From positions 1 to 64,000 of the forward strand of contig CASFPS010000008.1 of assembly GCA_949296355.1 (NCBI GenBank): a stretch of 64,000 bases of DNA, written 5' to 3'. Made by a program: the position numbers and the translations under genes. Shown here piece by piece: positions 17,014 to 25,475 of this stretch. Positions within the stretch are counted from its first letter, which is position 1; each line of letters opens with the position of its first letter. The stretch comes from an uncultured bacterium (GTDB lineage: Bacteria; Cyanobacteriota; Vampirovibrionia; Gastranaerophilales; Gastranaerophilaceae). The notes beneath the pieces are model-generated. The model was not told the origin of the DNA. It did no database searches and saw only the letters and a program-made list of their open reading frames with translations.

Positions 17014-18568
17014 GTTTATAAACTGTAAAAATTAGTCCCTCTCCGATTTCTGCTTGTTTTTCATAGTTATTTAAAACGTATTCCATAATTTTTGTGGCAT
17101 AATCTTTTCCAAAATATGAGTAATAATAAATTGAAGTATCATAATTGCTGACAATAATATATTCAGGCTTTTTGATATCAAGACGCTTAATTATCACATC
17201 TTCGCCGAAAGTTTCCACATACAAAGGTATAAGCGAATAGAATTTGTTATCCGAATCTTTTGAGGCTAAGACATTTACGCCGAGACATTCCGGATACACA
17301 AGAACCTTATCCTCCGGCTTTGTATTGGATGAAATGTATTCAACAAGCGGTTTTATGGAATTGCCGTTATAAGGTGACGTGTATATTGAGCCTGTAGAAG
17401 CTGTTATTTTTACGTTTTTAGAATAAAGTGTTTGAAGGTTCTTTATCCCGAAAGAAATTCCGCAAAGGACAAGGACAATAAGCGCCTGACTCCTTATACG
17501 TTTTGGCAGCAGTATAAATACTGAAATAAGCGCAAAAGGCAGAAAATAAATACCGTAAGATTGCATTGTAAGCGCAAAAAATATTTTTACGGACAAAAGC
17601 AGAGAGGCAAGTACAAAGAATTTTTCTTTCTTAGAAAGCTCCGTAAATCTGGCTACATATAAAATTAAAATCAACGGGAAAATATAGATAAGAATTTCCG
17701 GCGTAAAAATATAATAGCAATAAGCGAAAACCAGCGGGTAAACCAGCCAATTTCTCAAATAATATAAAACTGCTGCAGGGATTGCAAATTTGATAAAGTT
17801 TTCCAGATAAATAGGAATTAACTCCGGTCTGAATACAAGCCCCGTTACGGAATAGAACCAGTAAAGAGTTTTAGTGGCGCTCATTGCCATTGTAAGCTGG
17901 TATGAGACTATAAGATTTTTAATACCTGCACCCTGAATAAGCAGTGGTAAAAATGTTACTACGATGGGAACAAACAAAGCAAGAATATTTTTCCGGAGAT
18001 TTTTCTTACCTGCAATATAGAATAATAACGGCAAAAGAAGCAAAAATTCATACTTTGAGCAAATTGCAAATGAATACATTAGAAATGAGAGAGGATATTT
18101 GTCATTTAAAGCAAAGTACAGAGATAACAGAATAAACAATAATCCGTAAAGCATTCCGTAAGAATACGGGAAAAAGCAGTTAAAAACGTTTCCTGAAATG
18201 ACTGCAGCACAAATAAAAAACAATACTATGCAAAAAGAAATGTTTCTATTGAAAAATTTATTCGATATAAAAAACGTAAGATTAGAAACTCCTAAAGTGG
18301 CAAAAAGTCCTGCAAAATACAAAACTGAAAGTTTTACACCGAAAATTTTAAAAAGCAGCGCATTAAACAGATACGCAAACGGAGCGTAAATATTAAAGAT
18401 ATTTTTATACAAAACCTGACCTTTAATAATTTGAGCAGGAATATAGACTTCCCTGAAGGAGTCAAAAATAACATCTCCAAACCTTCCGTAACCAAGTATA
18501 AAAGCCAGAATTATTAACAAATTAATTAATACAATCTGCCGGTGTTTTTTAAAAAAAGCCTTCTCCAT
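16979..18568 (-). CDS. GT-C-type integral membrane glycosyltransferase-like protein
   Basis: 529 residues with about 10-12 membrane spans. The first loop carries an acidic pattern, DSFREVYIPAQIIKGQVLYKD-like followed by NIYAPFAYLFNALLF, which is the style of polyprenyl-phosphate-sugar glycosyltransferases (GT-C fold), where a loop-1 Asp is catalytic. The soluble C-terminal part (about 400-529) would be periplasmic. Donor and acceptor are unknown; envelope glycan or protein glycosylation is likely. A promoter TTGCTT/TACGAT with a 17-base spacer (18576-18604, minus strand) places transcription start at or next to the ATG, and no ribosome site is visible. The 3' end overlaps the 15994 gene by 35 bases. 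Confidence 0.8.
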   Translation of the reverse strand: MEKAFFKKHRQIVLINLLIILAFILGYGRFGDVIFDSFREVYIPAQIIKGQVLYKNIFNIYAPFAYLFNALLFKIFGVKLSVLYFAGLFATLGVSNLTFFISNKFFNRNISFCIVLFFICAAVISGNVFNCFFPYSYGMLYGLLFILLSLYFALNDKYPLSFLMYSFAICSKYEFLLLLPLLFYIAGKKNLRKNILALFVPIVVTFLPLLIQGAGIKNLIVSYQLTMAMSATKTLYWFYSVTGLVFRPELIPIYLENFIKFAIPAAVLYYLRNWLVYPLVFAYCYYIFTPEILIYIFPLILILYVARFTELSKKEKFFVLASLLLSVKIFFALTMQSYGIYFLPFALISVFILLPKRIRSQALIVLVLCGISFGIKNLQTLYSKNVKITASTGSIYTSPYNGNSIKPLVEYISSNTKPEDKVLVYPECLGVNVLASKDSDNKFYSLIPLYVETFGEDVIIKRLDIKKPEYIIVSNYDTSIYYYSYFGKDYATKIMEYVLNNYEKQAEIGEGLIFTVYKLKSHHPSRQHA

Positions 18569-18575
18569 AAAACTT

Positions 18576-18604
18576 ATCGTAACAAAGCTTTACAAATAAA
18601 GCAA
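18576..18604 (-). promoter_or_regulatory. Promoter giving a probable leaderless mRNA for the GT-C-like gene
   Basis: On the minus strand TTGCTT (18599-18604) and TACGAT (18576-18581) are separated by 17 bases. The ATG at 18568 begins 7 bases after the -10 box, which is where transcription should start. Confidence 0.5.
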
Positions 18605-18659
18605 TTTTTTAACAAAAAATAACTTTATATATATGTGTGTTAGTGAAAGGTATTTTGAT

Positions 18660-19214
18660 ATGACGAACCCGTTTACATTAAACAATTTGTATTCTCACGG
18701 AATCATAGATTATGTACCGTATGATTTATGCAATGGAGTTAACGTATCTTCCGGGATTGCAAATCCTTATCTTCAAAGTGCAATGCAGGGCTCTTTATAT
18801 CAAAATCACGGAATGTACGGAGACAGTTTTACATACTCTTCCCCGTTCGGTATGCGGCAGCTTGCCGTAAATTCTCAGGCGGGGAAAAATGCGTGGGGTA
18901 TGCAGGGAATAGGTACTGAATCAAGCGCCGGATTAAACGCTTTCGGACTCGGCGGAATAGGAACAAATTCTCAAGCAGGTGTAAATGCATGGGGCGGGTT
19001 TAATGACGTAGGCGGAAATGTTTCCGCACATTTAGACGGCACTCTTTCGTTCTTTGATAGAATTCCAAAGGCAGTAAAAGGAATTGCAGCAGGACTTCTT
19101 ATGATAGGTTCGCTGGCTCTTGTATTCAGGGGCAAGAAAAAGCCGCCTGTTCAAAAAACAAGTTTCTTTTCTAAGTTGAATCCGGTTAACTGGTTCAAGA
19201 AAACAAAAGTTTAG
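18660..19214 (+). CDS. Repeat-containing protein with a single C-terminal membrane anchor, unknown
   Basis: About 184 residues from the ATG at 18660, preferred over 18633 because GAAAGG lies just before it. The middle holds two to three copies of a Gly/Asn-rich unit (NSQAGKNAWGMQGIGT, then ESSAGLNAFGLGGIGT and NSQAGVNAWGGF), which could form a beta-rich or flexible passenger. One hydrophobic segment (about 143-160, AAGLLMIGSLALVF) is followed by a basic tail ending NPVNWFKKTKV. A tail-anchored topology with the repeats on one face of the membrane seems likely. The function is unknown. A hairpin terminator lies downstream at 19260-19280. Confidence 0.75.
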   Translation: MTNPFTLNNLYSHGIIDYVPYDLCNGVNVSSGIANPYLQSAMQGSLYQNHGMYGDSFTYSSPFGMRQLAVNSQAGKNAWGMQGIGTESSAGLNAFGLGGIGTNSQAGVNAWGGFNDVGGNVSAHLDGTLSFFDRIPKAVKGIAAGLLMIGSLALVFRGKKKPPVQKTSFFSKLNPVNWFKKTKV

Positions 19215-19259
19215 CATAAATAACCTTATTAAAATACCTTATTAATTAACCAAATTTAT

Positions 19260-19280
19260 ACGCCTCCGGGCGTTTTTTTT
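19260..19280 (+). terminator. Rho-independent terminator
   Basis: ACGCC-TCCG-GGCGT stem-loop (19260-19273) followed by a run of eight T. It ends the 18660 gene and lies just upstream of the TolC-like gene, so that gene needs its own promoter in the next 18 bases. Confidence 0.85.
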
Positions 19281-19298
19281 ATGGTAATATATTTCTGT

Positions 19299-20561
19299 AT
19301 GAAGAGATTTCTATTTGCATTAGCTGTATTAATATTTACCACAATCAATGTTCAGGCTGAGGTTGTGAATGTTGATTTAGACAAAATGATTGAAATAGGG
19401 CTTAATGAAAATTGTGATTTAAAAATGAAGCGTCTTGAACTTGATGCTGCAAAAAAAGATATAAAAATTGCAAACAGACTGCAGAACCCCGAGATTCAAT
19501 CAAATGTTGTTCTGGGTAATGTTGCCCTCGGAAACGCTTCTCAAGCCGGAGTTAATCTTCCGATAGAAGTTTTAAAGCGCGGAATTAGAAAAAAGATTGC
19601 CGAAAAAGAGTATTCTATAAAAGAAACAGAACTTATGCAGGCGGAACACAATTACAAATTGCAGATTATGCAGGCATATTTTGATGTTTTGTATGCAAAA
19701 TCTGTATATAAAATACAGGAGGACCGCCTTAAACTGTTTAAAGACCTTGTAAAAATTACAACTGAGAAGCCTAAATATCCTTCTTACGAGATTGATAATT
19801 TAAAAGCCGATATTCAGTACGGGCAGCAGCTTATAGAAGTTAACAGGGCTAAGGCTAATGTTTTTGCTAAACAATTTGACCTTAACAAGGTCTTGAATAC
19901 CGGAAAAGATGATGTTATGTATGATACACTTGAGGATTCACTTATCGGACATAGTGCATTTTTGGATATAAAGCTTCCCGAGTATAAGTTTCTGGAAAAT
20001 ACTGCGCTTCAATACAGTTATATTATAAAGCTTTCGGATATGAATATAAAAAAATCTCAGGATGAAGTATTGCAGGCAAAAAGAAACAGAGTTCCCGATA
20101 TAAGTGTTGCTGGCGGATATGCTTGGCAGGCATATAGAAACACAACAAATAACTATGGCGGCGCTTATGTAGGATTCGGGATGGATGTTCCGATTCTTTA
20201 TAACTTCACTCCGGAAATACAAAAGGCTGAAATATTTCTTGAAAGGAGCAAAGTTAACAAAAAAGCTTATGAATATCAATTAAAGTATGAACTAAAAAAA
20301 GATTACAATATTTTTAAGTATTCTGCCGAGAATATGGAACATTCAAAAAAAATACTCGAAGATTCCGAAAAAATTGTTAAGCTTTCAACAGAAGGGTATA
20401 TTAAGGGCAAAAATTCCTATACTGATTTAGTAATTAATGAAAACGGGCATCAGGAAGTTCTAAGCCAGTATCTTGCATCTATGTCCAGACATTTTTATTC
20501 TTATCTGGAATTAATGCAGGATATCGGGCATGATATTTTGATAGAAGAGGATTTGTTATGA
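19299..20561 (+). CDS. TolC-family outer-membrane efflux protein
   Basis: About 420 residues from the ATG at 19299. I prefer this start to 19281 because it gives a clean signal peptide: MKRFLFALAVLIFTTINVQA, cleaved before EVVNVD. The rest shows the TolC/outer membrane efflux pattern: LNENCDLKMKRLELDAAKKDI in the first half, long helical stretches (about 95-180 and 310-400), and a Gly/Tyr-rich strand region near 260-290 (AYVGFGMDVPI). It should form a trimeric outer-membrane and periplasmic duct. No inner-membrane partner is adjacent; its stop codon overlaps the start of a HAD phosphatase gene. TAATAT at 19285-19290 and the lack of a ribosome site suggest a very short leader. Confidence 0.85.
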   Translation: MKRFLFALAVLIFTTINVQAEVVNVDLDKMIEIGLNENCDLKMKRLELDAAKKDIKIANRLQNPEIQSNVVLGNVALGNASQAGVNLPIEVLKRGIRKKIAEKEYSIKETELMQAEHNYKLQIMQAYFDVLYAKSVYKIQEDRLKLFKDLVKITTEKPKYPSYEIDNLKADIQYGQQLIEVNRAKANVFAKQFDLNKVLNTGKDDVMYDTLEDSLIGHSAFLDIKLPEYKFLENTALQYSYIIKLSDMNIKKSQDEVLQAKRNRVPDISVAGGYAWQAYRNTTNNYGGAYVGFGMDVPILYNFTPEIQKAEIFLERSKVNKKAYEYQLKYELKKDYNIFKYSAENMEHSKKILEDSEKIVKLSTEGYIKGKNSYTDLVINENGHQEVLSQYLASMSRHFYSYLELMQDIGHDILIEEDLL

Positions 20562-21340
20562 TAAAACTTGTTGCAACTGATATTGACGGTACGCTTTTAA
20601 TTCCTGAAGGGAATTTTACCGAAGGAGTAAAACAGTGTGTTCGCAAATTATGCAATAAAGGAATAAAAGTTGTCCTTGTAACCGGCAGGATGAACGCTGC
20701 AGCAACAAGGATTGCAAAAGATTTAGGGCTTGATACTCCTGTTGTATCTTATCAGGGCGGATTAATAAAGTATCAGGATAAAACCCTCTACGAGAGATGC
20801 CTGACACCGGAGCAGACAGAGAAAATTCTCGATTGGGCAAAAGAGGAAAACATTCATATAAATTTGTATAACGATGATATTTTGTATTCTGAAAAAGAGT
20901 GTTATGAAATTGAGCGCTATTGCAATAATTTGCATACAGAGTATGAAATTTGCGCCTTTAAAGATATAAAAAAAGACAAGGTTAATAAACTCCTTGCAAT
21001 TGATTATTCTAATCCGGATAAAATCGACAGGTTAGAAAAAGAATTGCCGGAGATTTTTCCTGAACTTTATATAGTTAAATCAACTCCGTATTTCCTTGAA
21101 TTTTCAAACAAAGAAGCTTCAAAATACTGTGCTGTACAATTCCTGCAAAATTATTGGGGAATAAAAGAAGATGAGACTTTAACAATAGGCGACCAAAACA
21201 ACGACATTGCCCTCTTAAAAGCCGGCGGAGTACGTGTTGCAATGGGTAATGCAACAGAAGAATTAAAGCAGGTCGCAAATTATACGACAGACACTGTTTT
21301 TAATGACGGGTTTGTAAAAGCAATGGAAAGATTTTGTTAA
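20558..21340 (+). CDS. Cof-type HAD-superfamily phosphatase
   Basis: 260 residues. The HAD motif I Asp pair is in ATDIDGTLL (D8, D10), motif II is in VLVTGR, and the motif IV acidic cluster is in GDQNNDIALL near 208. A Cof-type C2 cap lies between about 85 and 190. Members dephosphorylate small metabolites such as sugar phosphates or flavin precursors; the substrate is not readable. The start overlaps the TolC-like stop by four bases (ATGA), indicating translational coupling. The 3' end overlaps the convergent gene at 21337 by four bases. Confidence 0.9.
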   Translation: MIKLVATDIDGTLLIPEGNFTEGVKQCVRKLCNKGIKVVLVTGRMNAAATRIAKDLGLDTPVVSYQGGLIKYQDKTLYERCLTPEQTEKILDWAKEENIHINLYNDDILYSEKECYEIERYCNNLHTEYEICAFKDIKKDKVNKLLAIDYSNPDKIDRLEKELPEIFPELYIVKSTPYFLEFSNKEASKYCAVQFLQNYWGIKEDETLTIGDQNNDIALLKAGGVRVAMGNATEELKQVANYTTDTVFNDGFVKAMERFC

Positions 21341-22851
21341 GAATATACAAACGGCGGACCGTTTTTGATTTCAAACAAAATATTGTCGGCTATAATTTTT
21401 AACTCTTCGTTGGATTTTCCGTTTTCTTTTTGCTTGAAAAACTCATCGCATAAAGGTTCTATTGCAGATTCTTTTTTTGCTTTAAAGTTACGAAGTTCGG
21501 TAGAAACAAGCCTGTTTTGCAGATTTAATTCAATCTGCGCGTTGTATTTTTTTACCTGAACTTCTTTTACAGCTTCCGCTGCTGCTTTGCCGCCGTAAGC
21601 AAGTGCCGAAATTCCCGCAATTCCGAAAAATAAATTCTTAAACTGCGGATTTTTAGGATTCATAAGCCAGTCATAGAAGAACGAGAGATAGTCATTTACG
21701 TGGGAAAAATAAGTAATTTTATTTCTGCCGCTTCCGCCCATCATCGGATTAACCTTTTCAGTTGCCTGATTCATACTGTCAAGAAGCCTGTTTAAATACT
21801 CTGCCTTCTCCTTTGGAGGCAAATTCATTTTATCTACGGTTTGCTTAACTTCATCAGGTCTTGCATAAACAGATTCCAGAAGATTTTCTATAAGAAGCTT
21901 GTACGCATCTTTTCCGGTCAAAACTTCTCCGTTATGCCCCTGAATTTCTCCTATCGGCTTATTTTTATTAAAATCATCTATTACATTATCCAGCCCTTTT
22001 CTGGTATTTTTAAGCCCTTTTGTAATAAATTCATCACTTTTTCTGATGTTTCTAACTGCCCAGTAGCCGAGTCCTAAAATTGAAAGCAGCGTTATTCCGC
22101 CTGCCAGCAAAAAAGATTTGTTATCATTATTTTTATCTTGTTTTTCTTTGGCTTTAAAAGAAGTATTTTCGTACGGTTTTTCCGGCGCAAGCTCTTCTGA
22201 AAACGCTTTGGCTTTAGAAGAGAGCATACTCCTTATAATCTGAATTTTTCCGGAAAAAGAGCGTGTTTCAACCGCAATCAGGTTTTCCTGCAAATTCTTC
22301 TGAATATCAGCCTCCTGTTTTTTGACCCAGACCTCCTTAAACCCGTCAATAAATATTTTTCCCATAAAAGCCATTGAGCCTAATGTAATCACGCCCAGTG
22401 ATGCGAGGATTGTTTTCCTGCTCGGAGATTGAATCATACTAAAAATACTCTGGTGAATCTCGTCATTAATACAGTGGTTTCTTGTAATTCCCGGCAGCAG
22501 ATATTCTTTTGAACTCTCCAATTTGCCTTTGGAAAACTTTTTCATCATTGCGGTAAATCCGCCCAGCAAAGCCATCACACCTACTGTCGCCGCGCACAAT
22601 GGCAGAAGCGGACTTTTGTTTTTATCCTCTTTTTCGTAAACACCGGAAGGAAGTGGAATTTCATCAGATATTACAAGCGTATCGTAAGTTTCGTTAAGTG
22701 GTGATGACTTTGGTCCTTCAAGCAGCGGGTCTTTGACAAACGTGTTTACAATAACACCTTCTTTAACATAGGTGTCATTCTTTTTTTGAGTATTGGTCAT
22801 ATTTTTCTGGTGTCTTGAAGATTCAAGATCCAGATTCACTTTCGGTATCAT
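21337..22851 (-). CDS. Membrane protein with an internal duplication, unknown
   Basis: 504 residues. There are about four hydrophobic spans, near 80-105, 145-165, 245-265 and 405-425. Two segments are clearly duplicated: after the second span GFKEVWVKKQEADIQKNLQE..ETRSF, and after the fourth AVKEVQVKKYNAQIELNLQN..ELRNF. In both, a helix leads straight into an EV-VKK helix of about 40 residues. An N-terminal region of about 75 residues is polar and could be cytosolic. No family is recognised. It overlaps the upstream gene (22823-23530) by 29 bases and is therefore co-transcribed with it, downstream of a cobalamin-riboswitch-like element. Confidence 0.8.
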   Translation of the reverse strand: MIPKVNLDLESSRHQKNMTNTQKKNDTYVKEGVIVNTFVKDPLLEGPKSSPLNETYDTLVISDEIPLPSGVYEKEDKNKSPLLPLCAATVGVMALLGGFTAMMKKFSKGKLESSKEYLLPGITRNHCINDEIHQSIFSMIQSPSRKTILASLGVITLGSMAFMGKIFIDGFKEVWVKKQEADIQKNLQENLIAVETRSFSGKIQIIRSMLSSKAKAFSEELAPEKPYENTSFKAKEKQDKNNDNKSFLLAGGITLLSILGLGYWAVRNIRKSDEFITKGLKNTRKGLDNVIDDFNKNKPIGEIQGHNGEVLTGKDAYKLLIENLLESVYARPDEVKQTVDKMNLPPKEKAEYLNRLLDSMNQATEKVNPMMGGSGRNKITYFSHVNDYLSFFYDWLMNPKNPQFKNLFFGIAGISALAYGGKAAAEAVKEVQVKKYNAQIELNLQNRLVSTELRNFKAKKESAIEPLCDEFFKQKENGKSNEELKIIADNILFEIKNGPPFVYS

Positions 22852-23530
22852 CTTTTTTCTTTCTTCGCATGATTTTGTGCAGTATGGTTTTTAGATTAAA
22901 GATTTTTTTATCTTCATCAATTTTTGTATCATCGTCTTTTGTGTTATTTCTTTTAAAAATCTTAAAAAGTCCTTCCAGCTTTGATTTTACCGTGCTTACG
23001 ATTTCAGAGACTTTTTTTTCAATAAAAGCCTTGGCTTCCCCGAATACAGCATTAAGCTTATCCTGAATATCGACCAGTTTCTGTTTGATTTGAGATAGTT
23101 TGTCTCTAATATTAGAAATTACATTAAGGACAGCAGCTATACCTTTTATAAGGTTATTTACTCCGCCGACGACGATATTACTAATTGTATACGCAACAGG
23201 TTTTAAAATAAAGCCGGTTGAACTTTGATTGATAAAATCAATCATTTTTTGCGCTAATTTCTCCAGGTTTTGCTGAAACTGCAAAAGCTGTTGCGCATGG
23301 TTGAGCAGATTTTTTTCATGAGCTTCAAGCCTCTGTTCTCTTGCCCTCATCATTGCGCCAATCATTGCACACTGATGGTAACTCCATTCTCCGGCTTTTT
23401 GCGGGCGTTCGCCCATTCTTGTGCTGCCTCCGCCGCCCATACCCGAACAAATAGGACAGGCGCCCGGCGACATTCCGTGCGGACAGGTTCCTGTATTAAC
23501 TTTTCCGGCTCCGGCTGATATTCCTGCCAA
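22823..23530 (-). CDS. CPHG..CPIC zinc-motif protein with central hydrophobic helix, unknown
   Basis: 235 residues starting with TTG at 23530, supported by a strong TAAAGGAAG ribosome site seven bases away. The N-terminus has CPHGMSPGACPICSG, two Cys pairs that could bind one zinc, then a Gly-rich linker. A coiled coil covers about 65-95 and a moderately hydrophobic amphipathic segment covers about 105-140 (VAYTISNIVVGGVNNLIKGI). Another coiled coil precedes a highly charged C-terminus. The family is unknown to me beyond a recollection of similar Cys motifs in gut Melainabacteria. It overlaps the next gene by 29 bases. A cobalamin-riboswitch-like element lies 110-260 bases upstream on the same strand. 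Confidence 0.75.
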   Translation of the reverse strand: MAGISAGAGKVNTGTCPHGMSPGACPICSGMGGGGSTRMGERPQKAGEWSYHQCAMIGAMMRAREQRLEAHEKNLLNHAQQLLQFQQNLEKLAQKMIDFINQSSTGFILKPVAYTISNIVVGGVNNLIKGIAAVLNVISNIRDKLSQIKQKLVDIQDKLNAVFGEAKAFIEKKVSEIVSTVKSKLEGLFKIFKRNNTKDDDTKIDEDKKIFNLKTILHKIMRRKKKDDTESESGS

Positions 23531-23639
23531 TAAAAAACTTCCTTTACTGCTTTTTAGTTTATCTTATGTATTGTTTTGAGGGAAATTTTGCCGCAGTAAT
23601 AGAAAGCTACATACAAAACTGTGACTCGCAGTATTGTTT

Positions 23640-23800
23640 TAAGATTAGCCCCCACCCTCCCCTATGAAGGGATGGAACGAGAGCTCTTGAGCATTCCGGC
23701 TTTTACGGCTGCGGCACAGTCACGGAATTCCACCGTAGTTTCCCCGTATTTAGTTTTCTTTATCGTATGATAAGGATAAATCTTTGTCAAAATAAATAAT
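23640..23800 (-). promoter_or_regulatory. Cobalamin riboswitch-like element
   Basis: Read on the minus strand, 23687-23748 contains GGGGAA, then CTACGGTGGAATTCCGT, then GACTGTGCCGCAGCCGTAA, then AGCCGGAATGC. The order (GGGAA, GGTGnAATnCC, CTGnnCCGCnnCnGTAA) matches the conserved core of B12 riboswitches such as the one before E. coli btuB. The usual 3' AGACCTGCC box is not evident, so the element could be a variant, degraded, or have outer limits different from those given. It is oriented towards the TTG start at 23530. The remaining bases of 23531-24146 hold repeats and no gene. Confidence 0.6.
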
Positions 23801-23841
23801 TAAAGTTAAAGGGATTCTTCTCAAGACCTCAATATAGCAAT

Positions 23842-23919
23842 AGTAGTGTGGAGCTTGCTCCACAAGCGTTGTGCAAATTTATTATAAATTAAATTTTGTG
23901 GAGCAAGCTCCACACTACT
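23842..23919. repeat. 78-bp inverted repeat with GTGGAGCTTGCTCCAC ends
   Basis: AGTAGTGTGGAGCTTGCTCC at one end and its complement at the other enclose a short AT-rich centre. Each arm is itself palindromic (GGAGCTTGCTCC versus GGAGCAAGCTCC). A single arm recurs at 29354-29376. It looks like a small mobile or structured repeat with no coding capacity. Confidence 0.8.
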
Positions 23920-24126
23920 GAGACTGTTGTTTAATTATTGCGTTATCTTGAGAAATTGTGCTCATCTCTCCGGCGGGGAGGTCGCTGTTGTGTGAGCGTT
24001 AGCGAGCTACAAATGCGGGAGGGGGTAAATTCTTTGATTAGTAATCGTGCTTCAGCCCGACAAAAGCTCTGTAAATATATGGTTTCACCCAACCTGCATT
24101 TCTCCCCCTTTATTCTGCTTTTGCTT

Positions 24127-24132
24127 TATAAT
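24127..24132 (+). promoter_or_regulatory. TATAAT -10 box close to the MATE start codon
   Basis: Perfect -10 consensus ending 14 bases before the ATG. No good -35 box is present at the expected distance. The predicted leader is about 8 bases and contains no ribosome site. Confidence 0.45.
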
Positions 24133-24146
24133 ACAATATTGTCATT

Positions 24147-25475
24147 ATGCTGGTCAGAAATTTTTATATAAAAGATATTGCAAATATTGCAGGACCTATT
24201 ATTCTGGGTAATTTAGGCTTCATTATGATAGGGGTCGGAGATGTTATTGTTGCGGGAAGGTATTCAACTGATACACTTGCGGCTGTAAGTCTTGCAACTG
24301 CTATTATTAACTGCATTATGATATTCGGAATCGGAATATTAGGGAGCACTTCCGCAATTCTTTCCAATTACCGGGGAGCGGGAAAAGAAGCTGAAAAGTA
24401 TTTTTATCCTTCGTTAAAATTTGCTTCTATTCTCTCTGTAATAATGTCAATTCTAATAGCGGCATTCATTCCGCTTATTGACAAATTTGGGTTTGAAGCA
24501 AAACTTGTGCCTTTAATCAAGGACTATTTCTGGATAACTGCTTTTTCAACTTTCGGCGCTTATATTCATTGTGTCGTAAAAGAGTTTTTGCAGGCATTTG
24601 AGATTGTTGTTTTTCCGAATATTCTCACTGTCATCTGCATTTTTGTTAACCTCGGATTAAATATCCTTCTGGCGTTCGGCTGGGGAATAATTCCGGAGAT
24701 GGGTACTGCAGGGCTTGCACTTGCAAGTTTAATTACAAGATATATTATGGGAATTGTGCTTTTAATTTATTGCTATAAAAAAGTAAATATCAAACACCAC
24801 AAGGATAAAAATTATTACAAAGATATGCTCCGTGTCGGCGTTCCGGCATCTCTTGCGGTTATGATAGAGTTTATCGGGTTTAATGCTATTACAATAATTT
24901 TAGGCAGAATCTCAGGGATTTACGCAGCGGCTCAAAATATTGTCTGCACTCTCACCAGCGTGTCATTTATGGTACCGCTTGCAATTTCAAACGCAACCGC
25001 TGTTAAAGTCGGGTTTGCAAACGGAGCTAAGTATTTTAAATCGCTTAAAACTTACGCTTATACAGGTATTGCTATGTGTGTAGCATTTATGACCTGTTCT
25101 GCAATTGTTGTCGGAATTTTTCCGGAACTTCTGTTAAGTTTGTTTACAAAAGATGCAGAGCTTGTTGAAGTTTGTATCCCTGTAGTTTATATGTTGTGTG
25201 CATTTCAAGTTTTTGACGGCTTGCAGGTAGCGCTTGCCGGAGTGTTTAAAGGGATAAAACAAACCGGAGTTGTAATGCTTGCGAACTTTATTGCTTACTG
25301 GCTTATATCAATTCCTCTCGGGTGTTACTTCGGGCTTAAATTAAAATTAAATCTTTTAGGATTCTGGTACAGTCTTGGTATTTCTGCCGTTGTTTTGTGT
25401 ACAATAATGTTAGTAACACTTATTAAGAAATTCAAAACGGAGTACAAAGAAACATCATGCCGCACTTCTTTATAG
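24147..25475 (+). CDS. MATE-family efflux transporter
   Basis: 442 residues with about 12 membrane spans in two similar halves, as in NorM/DinF-like MATE transporters that export cationic drugs or metabolites using a Na+ or H+ gradient. The typical first-half pattern is visible (IAGPIILGNLGFIMIGVGD and later VSLATAIINC). The second half has LRVGVPASLAVMIEFIGF-type sequence and FQVFDGLQVALAGVFKGIKQT, a common MATE signature in the sixth loop. No ribosome site is visible, and a TATAAT box at 24127-24132 would start transcription about 8 bases before the ATG. The 3' end overlaps rsmE by 19 bases. Confidence 0.92.
   Translation: MLVRNFYIKDIANIAGPIILGNLGFIMIGVGDVIVAGRYSTDTLAAVSLATAIINCIMIFGIGILGSTSAILSNYRGAGKEAEKYFYPSLKFASILSVIMSILIAAFIPLIDKFGFEAKLVPLIKDYFWITAFSTFGAYIHCVVKEFLQAFEIVVFPNILTVICIFVNLGLNILLAFGWGIIPEMGTAGLALASLITRYIMGIVLLIYCYKKVNIKHHKDKNYYKDMLRVGVPASLAVMIEFIGFNAITIILGRISGIYAAAQNIVCTLTSVSFMVPLAISNATAVKVGFANGAKYFKSLKTYAYTGIAMCVAFMTCSAIVVGIFPELLLSLFTKDAELVEVCIPVVYMLCAFQVFDGLQVALAGVFKGIKQTGVVMLANFIAYWLISIPLGCYFGLKLKLNLLGFWYSLGISAVVLCTIMLVTLIKKFKTEYKETSCRTSL

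Noticed and set aside
23938-24171. 77-codon plus-strand ORF before the MATE gene
   Set aside because: Built on repeat sequence, overlaps the MATE start and lacks a ribosome site.
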